From Batkoa obscura (Eukaryota > Entomophthoromycota > Entomophthoromycetes > Entomophthorales > Batkoaceae): DNA of 64,000 bases. The notes beneath the pieces were generated by a model. That model worked only from the letters and a program-made list of their open reading frames with translations. It was not told the DNA's origin and did not search any database. The DNA lies in the NCBI GenBank assembly GCA_030770535.1, contig JASVEC010000047.1:1-64000 (forward strand), in the 5' to 3' direction. A program made the position numbers and the translations under genes. This document shows, piece by piece, positions 34,380 through 44,330 of this stretch (position 1 is its first letter; every line of letters begins with the position of its first letter).

Positions 34380-37300
34380 ATTGAAGTAAATTAAAAAGAT
34401 TGTAGAATTTATCGATAATTAATAAAATTTAGGTTTCTTTTATACCAATTTTTTTGGAAACTTTATTCAATCTCTATTTGTGTTCGCTTTTTTAAATTGC
34501 TTAATAATTTGAGAACAAATCTTGTTTATAACCTTATTTTGTGAAGTTTACTCAAATTATGAAATAATCAAGAAAAAGCTATTATAATTGTAAAAGGTTA
34601 CTTTACATATTTAATTTATACGATTTATTTCTAAAAAATATACTACATTAATTTTATTATCGGATTCTATTTTTATACTTTGTTTTAAATATTGTTTAGA
34701 ACATTATCTTTTAGTTCAAATGCAAGGTATATTACTCAATTTTAATTACTGCCATTTCTCAAAGTAACGATATCCAAATAGCTATGTATACAAACAACAT
34801 AATATTATGATTGATAATATTCATATTATTAAAAATATTACCATTTTAACTTAAAAATTTAAATTCATTTAAAATTAATATATTTTAAATAAAATATAGT
34901 CAACATATAAAAATTATTAATAAAAGCGAAAATAAGTATAAGAAAATTGATTAATTCAACCGATCCATTTGTAAATGTTAAAAAGATAACTTACATCTTA
35001 GTATTTTTCTTTATATACTTAAAATCTAATAATACGATAGCGTTAATAAAATAAAAAAGTAAACATGATTTTTGTTACATTAAATTGTAATAAATTTGCC
35101 TTTTTTAGACTTTATATGTAACTAAATTTGTAAATTTGCATGTTATGTTTTTATCCATATTTGAATAGTATGAATTATGTGTTAATTTTAAACTCTACAA
35201 TATTTTTTTAATGAACTTTATAATTTAACTATTAATTAGTAATATGTATATCTTTTATTTTTTGGAAAATCAATAGCATTTTGATATTTACTTTTATTAT
35301 TTAAAGATATAACTAATGTATATATTTTGAAATTTATAATATTAAAGTCTACTACTATATGCAACTATAAGTAGAAATAGATCTTTAAGTAAACCTTTAT
35401 TTGAAAAAAGGATAAATACCTCCTTATAACTCATTGATACTATAGCTTAATATGAGTAGTAGCTTAAAACCTACTATTGAATAGAATGGATCAATGAAAT
35501 AATAAAATGAAATAGGATAAATTTTAATGAAATTGATGTACTGCCGCTTCACTCGCTTTATTAATTAAATTTAATTTAAACCAAGTTTATGTTTAAAATT
35601 TATTATATTAATAGCACAAATAGAACTTATTCTTCTTATTTAACCTAAAAAGCAACAGTATTTATCAAGCTGTTCGGGTAAAAGTAGATGTTAGTTACTT
35701 GCTAAATCTAAAGGTTCTCTTCGTATTATCCTTATTGTTTTGAACAGGTTGGATTATTTGTTAAAATGGGATCAAGCAATGTCTAAATTTGAAAGTCGAT
35801 TACGGGTAATTATACGAAAAAGCAATTTATTATCAATTTTGCATTTTTTTTAATTGTAAACTCTTTTTAATTTATTAATAACAATAAATCTTATTGAATA
35901 AAATTACTGTTGTGGTGCAGTCACAGGTTACTTTGATAAAGTATAACTTTTTTTTTTACACTAATTAATATCTCTATTATTTACAAAGCTAGGAGATAAT
36001 AGATATTTAACGAACTCATTTACCTTGAAAGTCAGGTTTTTGTTTCAATCCCTTTTTACGCATTAGAGGAAAATGGTTTAGAAAATAGAAAGTTTAATTA
36101 TAAATATAGTTAGCTTGGTTTAAAGCTATAAAGGCTTAAAACAAAGCTGCCAATTTAAATATATTCAAAATAAATAAACTACGTATTACATCAATCTAAG
36201 TTCTCTTTCAGTATAGATTTTATTAGATTAATAAAACTCTAAGCAATATTAAAAGAAAGCACATTAGCAATTGCTTAATAATAATATCTTGGCTGTGTTT
36301 CTAGATTACCAAAAATAGTACTATCATCTAATTAGAAAGGAAACGATTAACAAAAAAAGAACATTAAAGAATATTACAAAAAGCTGTTATATAATCTTTA
36401 TATCGCTATGCGATAATTATCACTAATAAAGATATCAAATAACACAAAATTAATGTAGTAATATTTTGATTAACATATGTATTGCTTTTTTAACAAGATA
36501 TGTAAGACAAACAATATGGAAATTGATTTCGCAATTCTTAAGTTAAATCATTTACCATGCTTATTTGACTACTATAATTCAACAATTGTCTTTTTAAAGA
36601 CCGATTGTAAAATGACAATTTTATTTATATATTTAATAATTAGCAAAATGTCACTTTTTAATCAAGTGCTTGTTATTTAGAATAGTACGATAGCTAAAAG
36701 CTGTTATTTTCTAAATATTCTTTTTATCAAAAACATTCAACAAGGTAATTTTAACTGGGTACTATAGTTTTTACTAAGCTGGCAATTATTTAGTAAATTT
36801 AATTTTTATGGGCTCGGCCTTTAAACAAGCTAAAGCATTTATATGAGTTCTAATATAATTTTAAGATTAAATAGCAATATGAAGTTTTATCCCTGATTAC
36901 AGTTATGTTACTGTCATCTCCATCAGACAACTTTATTGTTATGTTTATTGTTCTGGTAAATATCTCTAATTTTTTTCAACTCTTAAATGTTAAATTTTTT
37001 TAAATATAAATAAATCATATTTAAAAGATTTCAAAAATTGAGCCTTTAAAAATTATTTTAAAACAAAAAATAAATAAATCAATATTATAATTTTAATTTT
37101 AGTAATAGCTCAAATTAAACACGATATTAATTGTTATTTTTGATTATAGTATTAATAATTTTTGATATTTTTATTACAACTATTATAGTAAATATTCGTT
37201 TATTTTATTTATCTTTTATATTTAATAATAACAAACTAATAAAAAGAAACTTTCAAAAAAATAATCGTTTTTTGGTATTCTATTCATTAAAGCTATGATG

Positions 37301-37479
37301 TTTTTTAATACAATAAATATTACTTATTTCAAAACCCTTTAAAAAAAGTTAATTAAAAATAACATCTTAAATTATTAAAAGCATACTAAAATTGACATTT
37401 ATTATAGCTTTATCCAGATTAGGTTTAGAATCCCTTGTGAAGTGTCATAATGAGATGCCTTCATTTTAGGTTAAAAAAA
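34380..37479. other. 3-kb gene desert
   Basis: AT-rich, with short chance frames only (for example 36477-36680). No MITE or LTR recognised. The part at 35690-35810 is less AT-rich and might be a gene relic, but no protein similarity is apparent. Confidence 0.45.
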
Positions 37480-38821
37480 AGGTGTAACAAACAACAATGG
37501 GGCAGAAAGGCTATGGTTGATGCCTGTATCAATACTCATTAAGGTAAAATTATTAATTTTCAATAGCTTGAGATTTGAAAAAAGGTACAAGAAGTAAAAG
37601 AAGCTTTTAAGTGGAACAGCAAATTTATCCATTTCTATTTTTTTATAGGTTTACACCTAATTAGGTCATACACTTTTTTATATAGATCTTTATCAGCAAA
37701 ATTAGACTTACCAAATATTTTATTACAAGAGAAGCCTATGAAGGTGTTTTTCTTTGGTTTCATCACTTTTTCCATTTTTTAGGCGCTGTTTGAGTGGAAA
37801 TATTGTTAGTAAAAGTCTTAAATAAAAAAAGACATCCCCCTATATTTGAAAAGCAAACGGCTTGAGTGTTTGGTAGCAAAGAAACTGAAATTAATAAATC
37901 TCTTGTTAAATCTTCAGCATAAATCTTTTTTAAAGCCGATGACTTATTTACAGGACCAAGACTAGTCTTAGTGGTTGGCTTACAATAGCCTAATCTAACA
38001 ACATTAGCATCTCCCATTAATTTTGTCCTATCATGATTATTTATATTGGATTGCTCAGAAGTATCCGTTAATTTAATACTAGTTACTTGCTTTAAATCTC
38101 CAAGGCACTTAATAAATTCATCCTCAAGTCCTACTTTAAACACCGACTCTAAATTATTTGCAGTAAAATTGATCTCAGGGTCAACTATAGCACTTATAGC
38201 TCCTTGACTAAACGTTATATGTAGTTCCTTTAATTCATAGAAATTTGTTTTAATTGTATTGAGCCTATTAATGACTAAGATTTTATTAGGATATATTGCA
38301 AGAAAGTGCAATCTATTTGGATTAAGATAGTCAACAATATAAGCAATAGATATATAACTCACAGCCATTTCAATTGTTTCAAGTTGCTCTAAATAGCTTT
38401 TGAATATCTATAATACATCAATATAATTACTAGAATCAATAAATATCTTTTTTAATTTTGATAATTTAGCATTAGTTTTGATATCTTTTTTTTGTTTAGT
38501 AACTAAGCTACTTTTAAAAAATATTGGGGCTACATCTGGACAAAGGTTTAAATATTCAAATGTGTCAATATTTATATTTAAATGCTGCATTAATAGTCCA
38601 TTTTACTTAATAAAGCTATCTTGATATTTTAGATGATCATTTTGTTTTCTATATTCATATTAGCTATAAACTGAGAAGGTTGAATTGTGTTGGATGACTT
38701 TGATTATAATATCAAATAAATTCTTACTTAAGAAAGCTAGATTAAATAATTTAAATAGATCCAATTCTTTAAAAATCTGTTCAAGTAAATCATTTTTAGA
38801 TTGTTCAATCTTTAATGTCAT
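37480..38821 (-). pseudogene. Decayed F-box/LRR-like gene (copy 3)
   Basis: The minus strand from the ATG at 38821 reads MTLKIEQSKNDLLEQIFKEL, LFKLFNLAFLSKNLFDIII (F-box), then LMQHLNINIDTFEYLNLCPD, a long open middle part (38368-37840) ending NTQAVCFSN, and after the MITE GFSCNKIFGKSNFADKDLY, LYLFSNLKLLKINNF and LSAPLLFVTPF. Each block has its partner in the intact gene. A few in-frame stops and frame changes plus the MITE inactivate it. Excising the MITE with one CTAT restores FSNIGFSC exactly. It is less decayed than copies 1 and 4. Confidence 0.85.
37740..37839 (-). mobile_element. MITE (GGGGATG family), reverse, 100 bp
   Basis: Left end decayed (GAAGGTG), right end CATCCCC. Flanked by CTAT on both sides (37736-37739 and 37840-37843). 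This non-palindromic duplication supports a 4-bp target site. Confidence 0.88.
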
Positions 38822-39170
38822 TTATAAAAATTAATGAAAAAAAAAGAAAAGAAATTAATTTAATCAATTATTTATAAATTTAAAATACTGACATGTATTG
38901 ACAAAAATACCACAAAAATATAGGGATGTCCAAATTGGTTTCAGAATTTACTTAAAAATTAATACAAATTTTGTTTTAAATTTGTAAATCCTTAACATGT
39001 AATTATTTAAATTTAAAATAATAATTAATAATAAAATATTAATATTATAATCTATTATTAAAAATAAAAATAAAAATAAGCAAATTAAATTATTATATAA
39101 TGCTTATTTGATAATTTAACTATTTTATCAAAATTTATTAAAAATAATAAAAATTTATTAAATAATATAC

Positions 39171-39268
39171 AAGGATGTTTTTTTTAGTTTTATCATTTTT
39201 TTGTTTTTTAAGTGCTATTTAAATGGAAAAATTATTAATAAAATTATTAAACAAAAAAATATATTTTT
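39171..39268 (-). mobile_element. Decayed MITE inside the old transposon
   Basis: AAGGATGTTTTTTTTAG to AATATATTTTT; same block order as the reverse-oriented family with transition changes. Flanks ATAC and ATAT. It interrupts the relic of the transposase between blocks matching DNIY and ILNKSR. Confidence 0.75.
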
Positions 39269-40803
39269 ATATATATATTAAATAAAAGTAAAAAAATAAT
39301 ATATAATAAATATTTTAATAATTTAGAAAATAAAGCAATAGCTAAGTAACATTTTTTAAGTAAATACTAAATAATATTAAAAATATAGCAAAAAAAATAA
39401 GTTCATATAGTATATGTGCTCGGTATACAGTTATAAAAAAATTATTTAAAAATAAAATAAATGGGGCTGTCCTAATTGGTTTCAGAATCTACTTAGAAAT
39501 TAATCCAAATTTAAAATTCCAAGTTTGTGTCCAATATAACGGTTAAATCTAAAAAGCCTAAAATTAAATGTCTCCATTTAAAACTTATTTTAATTGTTTC
39601 CTTTTCTTAAATAGCTAATTTTCCTAACTATATATTTTATGTTAGTTCTGTTAGATATTTAACAGATATATAATATATAACTATATGATTATATAATTAT
39701 ATAAATACATAATTATATAAATACAGTTATTTGACTTTATTTTTTGTTGAAATAAAAATAAAATGCAAACTTTCATAACTAAACTTCGAAATGGAATTTT
39801 TGAAAACTTCAATACAATAGGGAGGAGTACACAATATAAACATTGTAATTCATTTACATCAATTTTAAGAGCTACTTATAACAACCCAAGGTTCATGGAA
39901 TTTTATAATAAAACAAAACAAAGAAAAGATATATTATCAAAGTTTACTATCGATAATAATAAACTTAATCAAGCAATGTATAAAATTAGTGCTTTGAGGG
40001 AAACAGGAAACAAAAATCAGCAAGTAGCGTTATTATCAACTATAGCTTCAGTATATTCTTTTGATGAATGTAAGAGTTTTGAGTTTAATATAAATAGAAA
40101 TCAATATGATTATTCAAAAACAAGTAATAATAATAAAATATCAACATTAAAACCTATTATTAAAAATACAAAAAAAATTAAAGATGACCAAATTGAAACT
40201 ATCATACAGTATTTACTAAATGATTCAACTATTTCATCAAGATTTAATAAAAAAAATAACGATAGTAAATATTCATCAGATAATATATATATATTAAATA
40301 AAAGTAGAAGAATGATATATAGTAAATATTTGAATGATCTAAGAGATAAAGCAGTAGCTAGGTCAACGTTCTTTAAATATATACCAACTAATTTCAAAAA
40401 TCCAGCAAGAAAAACGGATCTATGTAATATATGTACCCAGTATACAGTTAGAAAAAAGTTATTTGAAAATAAAATAAATACAGCAAAAAACAAAGCAGAG
40501 ATAGAAGAAATTTTCAACGAAGAAGAAAAATTATACAAATTACATAAATTCTGTGTTGATACTCAAAAAAACACATTCAATGAAACTATCAAAAAATTAA
40601 ATAACAAAAGTTGTATAATAGTTTTAGATTTTAAACAAAATATGGAAATAGGGACAAGACCAGATTCAATAAATCTAGATCATTATAATAAACAAGCTAT
40701 ATCAGTATTAGGCTTTGGTGTATTATATTTAAAAGATGATAAAACAATAGGCAAAGTTTACTTTGATTATTTATCTGAAATATTGAATCATGATTCAGCA
40801 TAT

Positions 40804-41143
40804 GCAGGAGATTGTTTAATCGATTTAATCTCTACAGAGCTTCTATTTAAAAAGTTTACAAAAATTAATATATGGGCAGATACAGGAAATCATTTTAGAT
40901 CCCAAGAGTTTCTACACTATATGGGGATGTTTTTTTTGACTTCATTACTTTTTCCATTTTTTAAGCGCTATTTAAGTGGAGAATTTGTTAGTAAAATTCT
41001 TAAATATAAAAATACATTCCCATATGCAGGAGATTGTTTAATCGATTTAATCTCTACAGAGCTTTTATTTAAAAGTTTATAAAAATTAATATATGGGCAG
41101 ATACGGGAAATCATTTTAGATCCCAAGAGTTCCTACATTATAT
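40804..41143 (+). repeat. Duplicated 118-bp transposase segment around MITEs
   Basis: 40804-40922 and 41026-41143 are two versions of the same coding segment (GDCLIDLISTELLF to SQEFLHYM). They differ by about five substitutions and one deleted A. The first ends at a MITE on the minus strand, and the second lies between that MITE and another on the plus strand. Copy B has the segment once. Confidence 0.9.
40923..41021 (-). mobile_element. MITE in transposase gene, reverse, 99 bp
   Basis: Ends GGGGATG and CATTCCC, ATAT on both sides. The empty site is present in copy B as CACTATATGTTTG. Confidence 0.92.
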
Positions 41144-41242
41144 GGGGATGTATTTTTGTGTCTAAGAATTTTACTAACAAATTCTCCACTTAAATAGCGC
41201 TTAAAAAATGGAAAAAACAATGAAGTCAAAAAAAACACTCTC
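41144..41242 (+). mobile_element. MITE in transposase gene, forward, 99 bp
   Basis: Ends GGGGATG and ACTCTC, ATAT on both sides (41140-41143 and 41243-41246). It uses the same target position in the gene as the preceding MITE but in the opposite orientation. Confidence 0.92.
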
Positions 41243-42975
41243 ATATGTTTAAACAAATTCATAAAATAAATAGTAATTTGAATGTTAATCTTAATTTTTT
41301 TGCTGAGCATCATGGAAAAAGTATAGTTGATGGACATTTTGGAAACCTTTCAAAATGGAAAAGTAGTTTTGAAGCGTTAGGTAAAATAGAAGATATCGAT
41401 CAATTAATTTCAAGATTTGAGGCTTTTATTTGCGAGCATAATAAAATTAATAACTCGACTGTTAATAATGGGAAAACAGATATGACTTTTTAAAAGTATA
41501 AAAGAAACAAAAACACAAAAAGAATAATAGAGATTCAAGGTATTAAGAAGTATTTACACTTTATTAAACATAACAATAAACTACACTGCTATCCAGTATC
41601 TGATACATCAAAAAAAAGCGATATAGTCCCAATTAAAGTTATAGAGTCTATAGAAAACAGAAAAATTAAAAGATCGATCCCAGCTTACCTTACGAAGATA
41701 ACAGAGAATTTAAAAATTTCGATATTTACTAAGCAAGTAAGTAGTTTGTTGAATGATAGAAATAGATTGTTAAATGTTAAGATTACTTAAGTTATTAATA
41801 GCTAAGTTAATAAATAGTCAAAGAACAAGTAACTGTAATAATATGTAAAAACTATTATTACTTGTACTATATAGGGATGGTTAATTATAGTTTTGGGGCT
41901 GACCACTCCCTCCCATGCAGCTATTTATTAACTTGGCAATATATTAATAATGTAATTATAACATTAAAGTAGTTTATTTATTTGATAATAAATCTACGAT
42001 GTTGGCTATAAAGCAGTTGATAATAAATATTTCTCAATTAAGCTTTATAAGAACATGTATTTAAGATCTAGTAGAAATTCAACTAACTTACAGTATGAGC
42101 TATAATAGAATGATTTAGAACTGTGTTTGGGTACTTTTGTTTTAATAAAAGATGTGATTTTATAGAATTTTAAGCGAAGTTTTTAAAATACAAAATTTTT
42201 CAAAAATTGGATAAAATAATGAAACTAATTCAGACAACCCCAAATATAGTAATAAAAAAATAAAGCTGAAATAGAAAATTTTTTAATAAAAAAAAAATTA
42301 TAAATTTTATATTGATATTTAAAAAAATATATTTAATAAAGCTATTAAAAAATTAAATAATAATTCAGCATATACAAAAAGCTGTTTAACTAATTTAATG
42401 TCTAAAAAGTTTTTATTTAAAAAGTTTATAAAAATTAACATATAGCTAAATATAAAAAACTATTTAAATTTTAAAAGTTTTTATATTTATATATTTAAAA
42501 AAATTTATAAAATAAATATTAATTTAAATATTGATTTTAATTTTTTTATTAAGCATTATAAAAAAAATATAATTAAAAAATTTTTTAGAAATTTTTTGTA
42601 ATAAAAAAATAGTTTTAAAGCATTAAATAAAATAAAAATTATTAATTAATTTTGAATTTTAAAATTTTTATTTATAAATATAATAAAATTAATAACTTAA
42701 CTATTAATAATAAAAAACAGATATAGTTTTTAAAAAACATAAACTATTAAAAAATATTTATATTTTGTTAAATATAATAATAAACTATATTATTATCTAA
42801 TATTTAATAAATTAAAAAAAAGTTATATTTTAATTAAAGTTATAAAATTTATAGAAAATAAAAAAATAAAAAATTAATCCCAGCTTATTTTACAAAAATA
42901 ATAAAAAATTTAAAAGTTTTAATATTTATTAAGCAAGTAAGTAGTTTATCAAATAATAAAAATCAACTATTAAAT

Positions 42976-43073
42976 GGGGATGTATTTTTGTATTTAAGAA
43001 TTTTATTGACAATTTTTCCACATAAATAGCGCTTAAAAAATGGAAAAATAATGAAACTAAAAAAAACAGCCCC
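42976..43073 (+). mobile_element. MITE inside the old transposon, 98 bp
   Basis: Ends GGGGATG and CAGCCCC, AAAT on both sides. Copies A and B show the empty site TTAAATGTTA, next to the end of the transposase gene. Confidence 0.92.
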
Positions 43074-43248
43074 AAATGTTAATATTAGTTAGTTATTAAT
43101 AATTAAATTAATAAGTAATTAAAGAGCAAGCAATTATAATAATAAACAAAAATTATTATTATATTGCTTGTATTATATAAAAATAGTTAATTATAGTTTT
43201 AAAGCCAACCACTCCCTCCCATGCAGTTATTTATTAACTTAATAATAT

Positions 43249-43347
43249 GGGGATGTATTCTTTTGTTTAAGAAATTTACTAACAATCTTTCCGCTTAAAT
43301 AGTGCTTAAAAAATGGAAAAAGTGATGAAACTAAAAAAAACACCCCT
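43249..43347 (+). mobile_element. MITE inside the old transposon, 99 bp
   Basis: Ends GGGGATG and CACCCCT, ATAT on both sides (43245-43248 and 43348-43351), in the 3' non-coding part of the old copy. Confidence 0.9.
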
Positions 43348-43713
43348 ATATAATTATAACATTAAAATAATTTATTTATTTAATAGCAAACTTGCAATGT
43401 TAGTTATAAAGCAGCCAATAATAAATATTTTTCAATGAAGTTTTATAAGAACACATATTTATTTACATACTATAACTTTGATTAACATCAATATATAAGT
43501 TATATTAGTAAAAGCTTTGCTAATCTAGGAATTTTTATTAAATTTGGTAGAAATTCTGCCAACTTATAATATAAATTATAACAAAATAATTTAAAACTGT
43601 GTTAGGTACTTTTGCTTTTTAATAAAGATTTTTATAAAATTTTGAGCAAAGTTTTTAAAATATAAATTTTTAAAAATTAGATAGAAATGAAACTAATTTA
43701 GACATCACTATAT

Positions 43714-43810
43714 GGGAATGTTTTTTTATGTTTAAGAATTTTACTAACAATCTTTCCACTCAAATAGCGCTTAAAAATGGAGAAAGTGATAAAGTCAAAA
43801 AAACATCCCT
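43714..43810 (+). mobile_element. MITE abutting the old transposon end, 97 bp
   Basis: Starts GGGAATG, ends CATCCCT, ATAT on both sides. It was inserted into the ATAT that is also the right target duplication of the old transposon, so the two elements are adjacent. Confidence 0.88.
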
Positions 43811-44193
43811 ATATGTTAAAAATAGGACGTTATTGGTTGAATAAATGTTAACTCATTTTGGTTTAAGAACTAATTAGATAGCCTATGGTCAACGTATTTG
43901 ATGGTTTTTAACAAACTTTGAAGAGCTGATGACCAAGTACTTTCTGGTATTTCAGTTTTTAATATAGTAATTGTAAATAGTTAAAATATCACTAACTCTC
44001 TATATTATAATATCACTAATACTCTAAATTATAAAATAATTGCAAATTGATAAATATGAAATAAGATTTAAATGCTTTTGAAAAAGAAAATTATAAATAA
44101 AAAACCAAAACAATATGTTATACTTTATTTAAAACAAGATACTTGAAGTTAACCACTTAAGAGTTTACTCAAAGATTTTAAAAAGGTAATGCT

Positions 44194-44330
44194 TAGTGTA
44201 ATCACCTTTTAATACAATAAAATAGTATTTGGTGTTATCACCTTTTAAAATAAAGAAATACTTAGGGCTATCATTTCTCAATATTAATAAATACCTGCAT
44301 TTATCACCTTTCAAGATTAAATAAATCCTT
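44194..44330. repeat. Degenerate ~34-bp tandem repeat at the end of the F-box gene
   Basis: Four units, starting near 44194, 44229, 44263 and 44295, share TTATCACCTTTTAA-like cores. The last unit encodes the C-terminus of the F-box gene (KDLFNLER-stop, minus strand) and the others lie just past its stop codon. Confidence 0.65.

Larger units (their letters stand above)
39763..41790 (+). pseudogene. Interrupted transposase gene of copy A
   Basis: Reads as the intact transposase of copy B (47178-48881) from MQTFITKLRNGIFENFN to the region DTGNHFRSQEFLHYM. It is then broken by a MITE, a repeated 118-bp piece of its own coding sequence and a second MITE. The remainder follows from 41243 (KINSNLNVNLNFFAEHHGKS) and has a further stop near 41490 where copy B reads through. 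It cannot make a full transposase. Confidence 0.88.
39463..42241 (+). mobile_element. Sola-like DNA transposon copy A
   Basis: Ends GGGGCTGTCCTAATTGGTTT and ACTAATTCAGACAACCCC. AAAT lies on both sides (39459-39462 and 42242-42245). The flanking DNA joins, after removal of the element and one AAAT, into the transposase relic of the older copy, so this is a direct nested insertion. The element is about 97 percent like copy B by eye but carries two MITEs and a duplicated 118-bp segment. Confidence 0.88.
38922..43709 (+). mobile_element. Old Sola-like DNA transposon, heavily mutated, with nested insertions
   Basis: The left end AGGGATGTCCAAATTGGTTT and right end AACTAATTTAGACATCACT match the termini of the better copies, with ATAT on both outer sides (38918-38921 and 43710-43713). 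Between them, 39000-39462 and 42242-43709 follow the transposase gene and 3' region of the copy at 46896 but with G-to-A and C-to-T changes throughout. About 150 N-terminal codons appear to be deleted. A younger copy (39463-42241) and MITEs at 39171, 42976 and 43249 are inserted in it. The conserved 3' stretch CACTCCCTCCCATGCAG survives at about 43210-43226. Confidence 0.85.

Noticed and set aside
36477-36680. 67-codon plus-strand frame
   Set aside because: Short chance frame in a gene desert, no supporting feature.
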